Assembly: GCA_963853835.1 (NCBI GenBank)
Contig: OY970824.1
Span: 45,528,227 to 45,592,226, forward strand
DNA length: 64,000 nucleotides
Source of the DNA: Calendula officinalis
Taxonomy: Eukaryota; Streptophyta; Magnoliopsida; Asterales; Asteraceae
Direction: 5' to 3'
Positions within the stretch are counted from its first letter, which is position 1, and every line of letters begins with the position of its first letter. Below, piece by piece: positions 48,246 to 59,416 of this stretch. A program made the translations under genes and the position numbers. The notes beneath the pieces are model-generated. The model had not been told where the DNA came from. It did no database searches and saw nothing but the letters and a program-made list of their open reading frames with translations.

Positions 48246-49070
48246 ATGATTTCAAACAATCAAACCCTATCACACACCACCATTCACTCCGTTCTCGATA
48301 AAGAGAAACTTGATGGAACGAATTTTGTGGATTGGGCTCGTAACCTAAGGATTGTCCTTAGGGCCGAGCACCAATACCACCATTTGGAAAAGGCGTTGCC
48401 CCTGCTGCTAATGCCACCGCTCCTGTTCGTGCGGCCTATACTAAAAGGTTTAACGAACAGCAAGAAGTCGCCGCCCTTATGCTAGTGAGCATGACCCCTG
48501 AGATTCAAAAGAATCTCGAGGACCTCACTTCATTTGATATGATGCGTCAACTAAAAACCACGTATCAAAAGCAAGCTGATCAGGAACTCTTTGACACTGT
48601 CAAAGATTTCCATGCTTGCAAGCACGAGGAGGGACAGTCTGTTAGCTCTTATCTTTTGAAGATGAAGAGCTACCTAGACCAAATGGAGAAACTTGGTTAC
48701 CCTATGCCCCACGTCCTTGGAATTGGATTAATTCTAACTTCACTAAACAAGGACTTTTCACCGTTTGTCATGACTTATCATATGCATAGTATGGGGAAGA
48801 CTTTCGCCGAATTACATGCTATGCTGAAACAAATGGAAGCTGGGCTACCCAAGAAATCTCCTGCCCCTACTGTCCTTGCAATAAGGCAAGGAAAGATCCA
48901 AAAAACCAAAACCGCAAGTAGTTTCTAAGGGCCAAGGCAAGGGTAAGCAAGTTTACAAACCCAAGCCAAGGATTCCTCCACCTACTAAGAAGGAGCACCC
49001 TGCTAAGGATCTCGCTTGCCATCACTGCGGTGAAACAGGCCACTGGAGGATGAACTGTCCTGCCTACCTG
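48246..49070 (+). pseudogene. copia gag
   Basis: MISNNQTLSHTTIHSVLDKE, KLDGTNFVDWARNLRIVLRA, then a frameshift near 48395 and LVSMTPEIQKNLEDLTSFDM, LFDTVKDFHACKHEEGQSVS. A further stop at 48926-48928 precedes a Lys/Pro-rich stretch and one CCHC knuckle, CHHCGETGHWRMNC (49021-49062). Structural protein of the cytoplasmic particle. Confidence 0.88.
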
Positions 49071-50282
49071 GAAGAGTTGATGAAGAACAAAGCTAGCAAG
49101 GCTAGCACATCAGGTATCTTCACAATAGAACTCTATGCTTTCCCTAATAAATCTTGGGTATATGACACTGGTTGTGGAACTCCCATTTGTAATACCATGC
49201 AGGGTCTAAGGGGAAGTAGAAAGCTAAAACATGGAGCTTTGGACTTGTACGTGGGCAATGGAATGCGTGCACCGGTCGAAGCTATAGGAAGCTATGATTT
49301 AATCCTTCCTAATGGTTTAATTATTGTGTTAGACAATTATCACTTTGCTCCTAGTATTACTAGGGGTATTGTTTCGCTTTCTCGTTTGTGGAATAATGGT
49401 TTTATACATACATTTAATGATTATGGCATTTCGGTTTCTAAGGATAATATTTTTTATTTTAATGCTATTCCTCGTGATGGTATTTTTGAAATTGACATGC
49501 TTAATCTTGTAACAAACGGTAGTTCTATTTACGCATGTAGCAACAAGAAATCCTAGAAGAATTTGGATTCCACTTACCTATGGCATTGTCGCCTTTGCCA
49601 CATAAACAAGAAACGAGTTTTAAAATTACAAAACGATGGACTTATAAACTCAGATGATTCTGAATCATTTGATAAATGCATTTCTTGTATATCGGGCAAA
49701 ATGGCGCGCAAACCTTTCTCCCATGTAGGCGAAAGGGCCAATGATCTACTTGGACTCATACATACTGATGTATGTGGCCCTTTTGGAACTAAGACTAGGG
49801 AAGGTGCTACCTACTTCATTACATTCACTGACGACTTTAGTCGATATGGTTATGTTTACTTGATTAAACATAAACATGAAACCTTTGAAACGTTCAAAGT
49901 TTTCCAAAGTGAAGTAGAAAATCAACTCGGCAAGAAGATAAAAGCTCTCCGTTCTAATCGAGGAGGAGAGTACATGAGCCAAGAGTTTCAAGACCATCTA
50001 AAGAAATGTGGGATTGTCTCACAATTCACTCCACCTTATACAGCACAGCATAATGGCGTGTCAAAAAGGAGAAATCACACCTTGCTTGACATGGTCCGCT
50101 CGATGATGAGTCCTACCACTCTTCCTCTATCCTTTTGGGGTTATGCACTCAAATCGGCTGCTCGCATACTGAACATGGTTCCCACCAAAAAGGTTGAAAA
50201 GACACCATATGCGATATGGCATGGGAAAGTCCCTAATTTGTCTTACTTGAAAGTCTGGGGTTGTGAGGCTCTCGTGAAATGA
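49071..50282 (+). pseudogene. copia protease and integrase
   Basis: Protease active site SWVYDTGCGTPICNT at 49155-49200. After a stop at 49554-49556 come the GAG-pre-integrase segment (WHCRLCHINKKRVLKLQ, CISCISGKMARKPFSH) and the integrase core. The first catalytic Asp is present in HTDVCGPF. The second motif reads LRSNRGGEY, with Asn where Asp is required. The third reads NGVSKRRNH, with Lys where Glu is required. Both are single G-to-A changes, so strand transfer would be abolished. The frame ends at a TGA after CEALVK. Confidence 0.9.
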
Positions 50283-52246
50283 GACACAACGAACAAACTT
50301 GAACCTAGATCTGTCAAGTGCATCTTTGTAGGATACCCTGAGGAAATGATGGGTTACTACTTCTACTACCCACCTGAGCAAAAAGTAATTATTGCTCGTT
50401 ATGCTGAGTTTCTTGAGAGCAATCTCATTTCACAAGAAGCAAGTGGGAGCACAATCAACTTTGACGAGATTCCAAGCGATGATGATGCACAACCTATTGG
50501 AGATACTAATGAACATCAAGATGAGGCTGAACGTGAAACTGTTCCCGTTGCTCCTCAAAATGATGTAGTTCCCTTTCGAAGGTCCGCAAGGACACCTCAA
50601 GCACCTGAATGACATGGTTTCCAAATCGACGTTGAGGAGCAAAGTTTAGGGGATCATGATGAACCCCCTAACTATCAAGCTGCATTAGCATATCATGAAT
50701 CTGACAAATGGCTTGAAGCTATGAATGCGGAAATGAAATCCATGAAAGATAAACAAGTTTGGACTTTGGTTGATCTTCCTCCTAACGGTAAGACTGTTGG
50801 CAGCAAGTGGCTCTTCAAGAAGAAGACCGACATGGATGGCAATGTACACACCTATAAAGCTCGGTTAGTAGCAAAAGGTTACACTCAAACCTACGGGATT
50901 GACTATGATGAAACCTTCTCGCCTGTTGCTGACGTTAAAGCTATTAGGATTCTCTTAGCCATAGCAGCGTACTATGACTATGAGATTTGGCAAATGGATG
51001 CTAAAACTGCTTTCTTAAATGGCCACCTTGATGAAGATGTTTATATGGTGCAACCTGAGGGTTTTGCAAGTACAAAACACCCAAGAAAGTTTGTAAGCTT
51101 CAAAGGTCCATTTATGGACTAAAGCAAGCATCCAGAAGTTGGAACAAAAGATTCGACGAGGAAGTCAAAACATTTGGTTTCACTCAGAATCCCGACGAGC
51201 CATGTGTATATGTGAGAGCTAGTGGGAGCATTGTCGTCTTTCTAATCCTATATGTCGATGACATACTATTCATAGGAAACAACATTCCAATGCTACAAGA
51301 TGTAAAATCCTGGCTTGGGAAGTGCTTCGCTATGAAGGATCTTGGGGAAGCGGCATATATACTAGGTATAAAGATCTATCGAGATAGATCAAAGTGGTTA
51401 ATCGGATTAAGTCAAAGTGCTTACATTGATAAAAGTCTAAAACGGTTTAGAATGGTTGCTTCCAAATGTGGAAATCTTCCTATGCAACACAATGTAAACT
51501 TGAGTAAGACTCAAGGACCGTCCTCACCTGATGAGGTGAAACGTATGAGTGAAGTTCCTTATGCCTCGGCAGTAGGATCTATCATGTAAGTTGTACGGTG
51601 CACGTGACTTGATGTAGCGTCCTCTCAGAACCTTACAAGCCGATATCAACAGAATCCAGGTGAGAGTCACTGGATAGCTGTGAAGAACATACTGAAGTAT
51701 CTTAAGAATACTAAAGATATGTTTCTTGTTTATGGTGGTGATACTCAGAATGAGCTAATCGATACTTTTTATTCTTATGCTAGTTTTTAGACTGATCGAG
51801 ATGACTCGAAATCTCAAACAGGGTACGTTTTCGTTATGAACGGAGGCGCTGTTGATTGGAAAAGTGCGAAGCAAAGCACTATTGCAATGTCCTCTACTGA
51901 AGCCGAATACATTGCCATCACTGAAGCTGCAATGGAAGCTGTTTGGATGAGGAAATTTATTTCTGGGTTTGGAGTTGTCCCCAGCAATGAAAGACCCATT
52001 GATATGTACTGTGATAACTCAGGTGCCATTATCATTGCCAACGAACCTGGTGTTCAGAAAGGTGCCAAACATTACCGTAGGAAGATTCACTACATTAGAG
52101 ATGCGATCTTAATGGGTGACGTACACTTGCTCAAAGTTCATACAGATGACAACTTAGCCGACCCTTTCACGAAGCCAATGTCTTGTACCAAACACATTGA
52201 GCATGTTAGGAACATTGGGCTTCGACCGGCTAATGGTCTCATGTAA
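50283..52246 (+). pseudogene. copia reverse transcriptase and RNase H
   Basis: Reads RSVKCIFVGYP, a variable acidic linker with a TGA at about 50610, then WLEAMNAEMKSMKDKQVW, GSKWLFKKKTDMDGNVHTYK, ARLVAKGYTQTYGIDYDETF and WQMDAKTAFLNGHL. A shift near 51090 is followed by YVDDILFIGN, with YVDD at 51251-51262. Stops near 51587 and 51788 precede RNase H (DWKSAKQSTIAMSSTEAEYI, DNSGAI, HTDDNLADPFTKPM). The final stop is at 52244-52246. Several stops fit CGA-to-TGA or CAG-to-TAG changes. Confidence 0.9.
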
Positions 52247-52906
52247 TCTGTTTTAGTATTTGAATAATGGAACATTGAGCAGTTTTTATTGGAATAAATT
52301 GATATGATCATTATTATTTGAATATCTACGTTGTTCTATATTTGCATGTTTATATCGTTGAATATTCACTGTGTTTTATATTCTAAATTGTCCATTGTCA
52401 TATTAATAATATGAGAATATAATTAAGATAAATCCGATGGCATTGATGATATTATCTTAGTATGACTAAGGATAATGAAATCAAACTCACATGTTGTTCA
52501 CTGTGATGCACAATTGGACTGACCCAACCTATGAGAAATCACTTCCTGGATTTATGTCACAAGTGAATCTCACAAAGGCTTTGTCACTTATCCTCTGACT
52601 TGAGATGCAAGTTGGTTTGTGTATGTGGAGTGCCAAACTTTGATGTGGTTAAACGCTGACCTGAATAAGGCTCCTATAACAACCATCTTCGGGTTTGTCA
52701 TTAAGCATATATCAAACACGTGTAGTCAATAAAGAAATTTTTCCTCCACATGTTTGGATTAGATACTACTGGGCCCCTCGATGATTTGAATAGATGTATG
52801 TGCGGCCGCACCCAAAGGTAATCAAGATGAATCCTGATTGGTTTGGTAATCTACTTCAATGTATAGATCGAGAAACAGAATCGTTGAAATTTTAGATTGA
52901 CATTAA
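52247..52906 (+). other. 3' non-coding part of the copia element
   Basis: About 660 bp after the pol stop, without frame or recognised motif; long 3' non-coding tails occur in several plant copia lineages. Confidence 0.5.
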
Positions 52907-54037
52907 TGTTGGAATTATGTGCACAGTTAGTCAACCTATGGTGATACATCCATGCCTACGAAACACTTAAGGGTCACACCGGTGAGTGCATGTAATACGA
53001 GTAAGATATGTAATGATACTTGGAAGAGGAATGATTCATAATAGTCATTTATGAATCAGTTAAGTATTAACTTATTACTAGATTAGTTTATCTGACTAAT
53101 TAATACAAGTATTTGTACATTTACTAGTTGAGTAAATATACAATGTGTTAATTATAGATTATCCATAATATGATTTAAAGCAATTAAATCATATGTTAAT
53201 TGGATAATATTATTGTCTGAATTATATAAAAGTTATTATATAATTAATTATTAAAAGTATTAATACAAAGTATATATTTCGTAGATGTAATATACACGAA
53301 ATATATGAGTGTGTAATACTAGACATTTAATAATTAAAGTGGGACAATAATAACTAGTTAAACTATAAGGGTTTAATGTGTAAAAGAATAAGTTTAATTA
53401 ATGATTAATATTAATTAAACTACAAGGGCCCTAAGTGAAAGTCCTTCTATTATAAATAGAAGGCTTGGGGTTCCCTTGTTGTTGCTCATAGTACACGAAA
53501 AAGAACCCTAGCCCCCTCCCCTTGTTCGGCCGAATAGGAGCAAGAACACAACCCTTTGTGTTCTTCGTTATTCGTTCATTCTTCGTGTTCTTCAAGTCTT
53601 TGAAGATCAAGATCATTGCATCAACCAACTAGAAGGTTTCTCGTTGTGTTCATCATCAGTGGACTTACTTAAGCAAGATTAAGGTATGATTTGGAAAACC
53701 CTTTTCCTCCTTCTCCCTCTTGTTCGATCGACACACCAAGAACCCTAGGGTTCTTGGTGGTCGTCGAATACACAAAAGGTGTATGTGTGTGTTCGAGTTT
53801 TTTTCGTACAAGGTTTCTTTTCTTGTTAATCTAGTCTAGATTTCCAACAACACAATCCTTTAGGGTTTAAGGATTAAGTTTAATCTCAGTTCCGCTCTAG
53901 GGATTAAACTAGCTAGTTGGTTTAACCGACAAGAGTAATGTTGTCAGTATGGTCGAACCAAGCATACTAGGAGGTTGACCTAAGTGGCCAATCAGTGTTA
54001 TGAAAACCTTCAATTAATCCTTGTCTAAAATTCAACA
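52907..54037 (+). repeat. additional LTR inside the copia element, followed by a primer-binding-site-like word
   Basis: Bounded by TGTTGGAATT and AATTCAACA, inverted to each other, and followed at once by TGGTATCAGTAAC, resembling a primer-binding site. TATA box TATAAATA at 53451-53458 and TTCGGCCGAA at 53525-53534. Length 1131 bp, unrelated to the outer LTRs. An alternative right end at 54012 would give ATTAA on both sides (52902-52906 and 54013-54017). It is either a nested solo LTR or the 5' end of another element. Confidence 0.65.
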
Positions 54038-54188
54038 TGGTATCAGTAACAAAAGAATAACTGATTGAAAAACTTTAAACGAAGATTTTTTGAAACTCCT
54101 CATGTACTTCTAGGGGCTTTGGCGGGTTTCTAGACTCTAACCTTTGCTTGTATAACTACCTGAAGTTATAACGTGCGCAAGTGGGAGC
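54038..54188 (+). other. segment between the inner LTR and the copia 3' LTR, with polypurine tract
   Basis: Ends GTGCGCAAGTGGGAGC directly before TGTTGGAATATGC; the AAGTGGGAGC is the likely polypurine tract for plus-strand priming. Confidence 0.65.
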
Positions 54189-54821
54189 TGTTGGAATATG
54201 CTTCACGATTATAACGTATAGTTATATGGCTAGTTGTATGTGAGCCTAAAGGGTCACACACTTATACACTAAACACCTTGTTATATATAATATAATTAGT
54301 GTAATTGTATTATAATATAATATTTTAAGTGACTCACTAATTAATTAAGTTTAATTGTTAAGACTTATATTATCTAGTGAGACTAATTGAAAGATTAAAA
54401 GAACAAGGGGGCTAAGTGTCATATCTCCTATGTTGTAATTAGGGGATAAATACTTAGATTAGGGAGCAAGCAACTAACCCTAATCTCTCCCTCCCTCTAG
54501 CTCTCGGCCGAAACACCCCGTTCTAGGGTTCTTGGTTTTTGCCTCTTTCAAGCTTGCATTGGACTAGCATCTTCAAGGTTGTTCTTGATAGTGTAGTGTG
54601 GATCAACTTTGGAGGAATTCACCATTTGAATTCTTGGTTTCAATCGTCCATCATCACCATCCGAAATATAACTATTAAAGGCTTCAAGGGTTTGAATTGT
54701 TCTTCCTAACTCTTTGTATCTATCTTTAGTTTAATTTTGTGATTAATATCAAGATCCGTTCATGGTGATTAAATACTTTCCGCTGCGTTTTGTTACTTGT
54801 TTTAACCAAAAATCATCATTA
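54189..54821 (+). repeat. 3' LTR of the copia element
   Basis: Starts TGTTGGAATATGCTTCACG and ends ATCATCATTA. Closely similar to 45899-46534 throughout, with scattered substitutions and small deletions, including loss of a short TATA run near 54315. Confidence 0.9.
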
Positions 54822-55183
54822 TTTATTATAAGAACTAACCATGTGGATTCACTCAACAATATTTGTTGACCCTTTTACTTTAGGTTTTTCAGGTGATATA
54901 GGTGCACAGTGAGACTGGAGGATATGAGCAAGTGGATTGTCGTGAGCCATGAATAAAACATTAAGTTTACGAATAATCATTCCATTTTCAAACAATTTCT
55001 ATTTTAGGAAACTGCTATTTTTGGAAACTTTCCATTTTGAGGAAGTTAAACTATTTCCATTTGCTATTTGCATGGTTGTTTGTTTACTTAATTTTTGGTA
55101 TGTTGTCATGAACGTAACACCTCCGTTCTTCCGCGAAACATTTTAAATGAAGTAAAACTCATTTTTGGCGGGGTGTGATAGAT

Positions 55184-55195
55184 TGGTATCAGAGC
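55184..55195 (+). other. primer-binding site of the gypsy element
   Basis: TGGTATCAGAGC, complementary to the 3' end of initiator methionine tRNA, three bases after the LTR end. Confidence 0.88.
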
Positions 55196-55435
55196 ATAAG
55201 TTATAGTAAATTAACAAGCCTAGTCTATAACTACAAAAGATTTTTGGACAAAACAAACCTTTTTACAAAACAAAAATATTCATGGCACGCTGAGTCTCAT
55301 ATCCTGAAGTTTCATTGTTCTTAGATTAGAACAATTTCCCTAGTTAGTATTGCCTTAGAATAGCATTTGTAAGTATTACGTCAGAGTGCCCAAAATTTTT
55401 ATAATCTAATAATGTTACACGTCATATTAAACAGG

Positions 55436-55858
55436 ATGTCGTCAGCGAGTGTTATTGATGTTACGTCCGACTCTGAGTACGACGGTGATCGAGGTACTGC
55501 AGTGCCAGTAGTCCCAGCGCCATTTTCCCCCGTGCCAGTGGTGGTACAACCTCTTGTTGTCCCATGGCACCGTTGCCCAAGAAGACGTCCTATTCCTATT
55601 ATCCCTAATGGTCATCCGACACCAGCGCGTGGTCAGTGTCCTATTCTCTTTCGTATACGTGAGGGTTTTATGATTTTCCTGTGTTCGCCTGCAAAACCGA
55701 AGCGTGATATAGCTCCAAGAACTCCACGACGTCGAGAACCAGAACTAGAGGTGATATCAGAATCAGAGCCTGAGGAAGACTCTGAACCAGAAGAAGAATC
55801 AGAACCAGAAGAAGAGTCAGAGCCTGAGGAAGACTCTAAGCCTGAAGAGGATGATTAG
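55436..55858 (+). CDS. extra acidic ORF between primer-binding site and gag
   Basis: About 140 residues from MSSASVIDVTSDSEYDGD, through a Val/Pro-rich middle (PVVPAPFSPVPVVVQPLVVP) and RRREPELEVISESEPEED, to an acidic tail of SEPEEE repeats. No known domain. The start MSSAS is preferred over the ATG at 55412 because it opens the motif-like part. Its frame is intact although gag and pol after it are broken. Asteraceae gypsy elements are known to me to carry similar Ser/Pro/acidic N-terminal extensions; the role is unknown. A small-repeat expansion probably generated the SEPEE tail. Confidence 0.6.
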   Translation: MSSASVIDVTSDSEYDGDRGTAVPVVPAPFSPVPVVVQPLVVPWHRCPRRRPIPIIPNGHPTPARGQCPILFRIREGFMIFLCSPAKPKRDIAPRTPRRREPELEVISESEPEEDSEPEEESEPEEESEPEEDSKPEEDD

Positions 55859-56220
55859 TCATCTACATTTCGTCTATATTTGTTTTCCTACTAGTATATA
55901 TTTTATGTTTAGCTATTTTTTTAAAGTTAGTTTTAAAATTAGTATCTTCTTTTACCTAGTATCAGTGGGATGTGCCATACTTTTCAAAACTATTACCTAT
56001 TTGGAATGTGTTTAATAAAAGTGATATTTTAGTACAAGCTTATTATTACTAAATTTTTTTTTTACCATACGTCTATAATACGTCTACTACATCTACTAAA
56101 TATGTCTACTACTACTACGTCTATTGTATATATTCTTTGATTCTTTATTTTTTATGTCATTTCCTTAATAAAACCCCTACCTCTTTTTCTTAAATCGTTG
56201 TATTGGATCTTATTTCTGGT
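55859..56220 (+). other. AT-rich spacer between the extra ORF and gag
   Basis: Contains a (TACGTCTAC)-like short repeat near 56075-56130. No gene recognised. Confidence 0.5.
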
Positions 56221-56235
56221 ATCAGCAAATCATCA

Positions 56236-57440
56236 ATGGTTCGAAGAGGAAATCAAGAAACTGTTGAACAAATGGTGGAACGTCGAATCGCTGAAGCGAT
56301 TGCTCAAATGAATGCAACAAGAGGAAACGAAGGTGGTGGTGCTAACAATGGAAACAACAATGGTATAATATTCGACTCCACAATAAAATTCGTATAACTT
56401 CAGATCCGAATGCTAATCGTCAAGGTCAATCGTTCAACACCTTTACTTTTAGTCATCCTCCAACCTATTCTGGATCTGAAGGAGCCATTGCTATCATCCA
56501 CTGGACTGAGAAGGTGGAATCTATTTTCAGTATTATCCAATGTGCCCCTTAGAATATGGAGAAGTTTGCTGCTAGTACTTTGTCCAAGGAAGCGTTGTCC
56601 TGGTGGAACTCTCAAGTGTAAGCCTTAGGTCGTGCTACTGCTGATGCTATGACTTGGAGTGCGTTTAAAGATCAGCTAACTCAGAAGTTTTGCCCAAGGA
56701 GAGAGCTACAGAAGGTTGAAGTGGAACTATGGAACCTGTCCATGTTTTGATCCGACATTGTTACCTACACGACTAAATTTCAAGAACTCACTCGTCTCGT
56801 CCCTTACATGGTTACTCCTGAATTTAAACGAATTGAGAAGTATCTTCAAGGTCTGCATGATCTCATTCGTACCCACGTCATTGCTTCTGAACCAACGACT
56901 TTTAAAGACACTGTGAATCGAGCAACAAGGTTGACTGATGATGCTATGAGAAGCGGATCGTTCAAAGACAAGCTGATTGTGTCTAGAAAATCCTTTGAAA
57001 CCTCGAACAATGAAAATGGGAAGCGTTCCTACGACAACAAATCACAAGGGTACAAAGGGAACAAGTATCAGAAGACTAAGAACTATGCTGCCTCTAATCA
57101 AAGTAACAACAATCTGTCTAATCCTGATGCTAAGCCATATGTTGGAAGCAAGCCGAACTGCAACAAGTGTAATTGGCACCATGATGGTCAGTGTGAGAAG
57201 TGCTAAAAGTGTGACCGTTGGGGTCATAATTTCAGAAAGTGTTCGTCTAATAATCCTCCCAAGAATCCTGTGTGTTACGAGTGTGGTGATCTTAACCATT
57301 ATCGTAATCGTTGCCCTAAGCTTCAGAATAACAACAACAATCAGAACAGCAACAACAACGGCAATCGTAACAACAATCGCAACGACAACCGCAATGCCAA
57401 CAACCGCAATGCCAACAACAACAATGATCTTTAGAATGGT
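56236..57440 (+). pseudogene. gypsy gag
   Basis: Starts MVRRGNQETVEQMVERRIAE and goes on to the capsid core: FTFSHPPTYSGSEGAIAI, KEALSWWNSQV, FKDQLTQKFCPRRELQKVE and MVTPEFKRIEKYLQGLHDLI. It ends in two zinc-binding segments, CNKCNWHHDGQC and CYECGDLNHYRNRC, and an Asn-rich tail. Stops lie at about 56397, 56550, 56619, 57205 and 57432, with a shift near 56745; most of the stops fit CAG/CAA-to-TAG/TAA changes. Confidence 0.9.
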
Positions 57441-57769
57441 CGTGGTCGTGCTTTCGTCATGAATGCTCAGGAAGCTCGCGAAATCCTGATACCGTTACCA
57501 GTATGTTTATCGTGAATAATCATTTTGCTTCTATTTTATTTGACTCGGGAGCCGATTTGAGTTTCGTATCGACCGACTTTAAAAGTTTCCTAAATAAAAA
57601 CCCTGAACGCTTGAAAGTCTATTTTGAGATCGAATTAGCAAATGGCAATGTTGTTAGGTCTAGTGAAGTTTTTAAAGGTTGTAAGCTTGACCTAGATGAT
57701 CATATTTTTGATATAGACCTTGTGCTTGTAGAGCTAGGTAGTTTTGATATCGTCATAGGGATGAATTGA
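57441..57769 (+). pseudogene. gypsy aspartic protease
   Basis: FIVNNHFASILFDSGADLSF (active site DSGA, about 57540-57551), then VELGSFDIVIGMN and a TGA where the family has Trp, itself next to an Asn where Asp is usual; both fit G-to-A changes. It would process the polyprotein. Confidence 0.88.
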
Positions 57770-57854
57770 TTGTCAAAAAACCATGCTGAAATAATATGCT
57801 ACAACAAACAAATTCGAATCCCTCTATCCAAAACAGAAACACTAATAATTCAAG

Positions 57855-58982
57855 GTGAACAAAGAAACAAAAACAAAAAAAATCATAAACTCTATGAAAG
57901 CTCAAAAATATCTTCGTAAAGGATGCCAAGCCTTTCTTGCTCATGTCATTGACAAAAAGTCCAAAGATCGTAAGATTGAGGACATTCCTATCGTTTGTGA
58001 TTATCCTGGCGTTTTCCCTGGTGAATTGCCTGGACTGCCACCTCAGAGAAAAGTCGAATTTCGTATCGATTTAATTTCAGGAGCCGCACCTATTGCGCGT
58101 TCTCCTTATCGTCTTGCACCGTCTGAGATGCAAGAACTTTCTTTTCAATTACAAGAACTTCTTGATCTTGGTTTCATTCGACCGAGTTTCTCACCTTGGG
58201 GAGCTCCGGTCCTCTTCGTTAAAAAGAAAGATGGTTCAATGAGAATGTGCATTGACTACCGTGAATTGAACAAAGTTACTATTAAAAATCGATATCCTCT
58301 TCCTCGTATTGATGATCTATTCGATCAGCTTCAAGGATCGAGTTTCTATTCCAAGATGGATCTTCGTTCAGGATATCATCAATTAAAAGTTCGTGATGAA
58401 GATGTACCCAAAACTGCTTTCAGAACCCGCTATGGTCATTATGAATTTTTGGTAATGCCATTTGGTTTGACCAATGCACCTGTTGTGTTTATGGATCTCA
58501 TGAACAGAGTGTGCAAGCAATATCTCGACAAATTCGTTATCGTCGTCATAGATGATATTCTTATCTACTCGCGAACAAAAGAAGAGCATGAAGAACACCT
58601 GAGAGTCATTCTTGAGTTGTTAGAAAAGGAGAAGATGTACGCCAAGTTGTCCAAGTGTGAATTTTGGTTACGTGAAGTGCAATTTCTAGGCCACGTCATC
58701 AACGAGGAGGGAATCCACGTTGATCCTGCAAAGATCGAGGCTATCAAGAATTGGGAAGCTCCAAAGACGCCAACAGATATTAGACAATTTCTTGGTCTAG
58801 CTGGCTATTATAGAAGGTTCATCGAAAACTTCTCGAAGATAGCTAAAGAGTTAACGAAGTTGACGCAAAAAGATGAGAAATTCGCCTGGGGCGAAGAACA
58901 AGAATCGGCCTTCCAAACCCTCAATCTAAATTATGTTCCTCACCAATTCTATCTCTTCCCGAAGGAACCGACAATTTCGTAG
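57855..58982 (+). pseudogene. gypsy reverse transcriptase and RNase H start
   Basis: [96 protein letters not shown] and the catalytic [12 protein letters not shown] (family usually FIDD or YIDD; the Asp pair is intact). Then [15 protein letters not shown] and [20 protein letters not shown] frameshift at about 58920 ends the useful frame at the start of RNase H. The first Met is internal to the polyprotein. Confidence 0.92.
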
Positions 58983-59416
58983 TTTACTGTGATGCTTCGC
59001 ACCAAGGGCTAGGCTGTGTGTTGATGAAAAATGACAAAGTGATCGCCTATGCCTCTCGACAACTGAAGATTCGCGAGAAGAACTACACAACGCATGATCT
59101 CGAGTTGGGTGCCGTGGTGTTCTCATTGAAGATTTGGAGACATTACCTCTACGGTGCCAAGTGCACGATATTCACCAACCACAAGAGTCTGCAACACATA
59201 TTCATTAAGAAAGAACTCAACATGAGACGGCGCATATGGGTAGAGTTGATGAATGACTACGACTGTGAGATCAAATATCATCCTGGTAAAGTTAACGTCG
59301 TAGCTGATGCCTTAAGTCAGAAAGAGCAACCCAAACCTCGTCGTGTTCGAGCCCTTCCAATCTCCGTTCATTACAATTTATCTTCCCAAGTTCACGAATT
59401 CAAAACTGAGCCCTGA
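58920..59416 (+). pseudogene. gypsy RNase H
   Basis: [16 protein letters not shown] carries the first catalytic Asp; [20 protein letters not shown] carries the Glu. The third motif reads [10 protein letters not shown], with Asn where Asp is needed, a single G-to-A type change. [16 protein letters not shown] follows. The frame ends at a TGA at 59414-59416. Confidence 0.88.

Larger units (their letters stand above)
45894..54826 (+). mobile_element. complete Ty1/copia element inserted in the gypsy 5' LTR, TSD TTTAT
   Basis: LTRs at 45899-46534 and 54189-54821 flank gag, protease, integrase, reverse transcriptase and RNase H in copia order. Both flanks carry TTTAT (45894-45898 and 54822-54826). 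Primer-binding site TGGTATCACGAG (46536-46547), slightly altered; polypurine tract AAGTGGGAGC just before 54189. The internal part contains an additional LTR-like unit at 52907-54037. The coding region is broken by several stops. Confidence 0.93.
43600..55180 (+). repeat. 5' LTR of the gypsy element (interrupted by copia at 45894-54826)
   Basis: Begins TGTGATAACTCGATATTTC, identical to the 3' LTR start at 60866, and ends GCGGGGTGTGATA just before the primer-binding site. TGTGATA at the end probably derives from the usual TGTGACA by C-to-T change. Net length is about 2653 bp. A TATA box TATAAATA is at 44068-44075. Confidence 0.88.
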
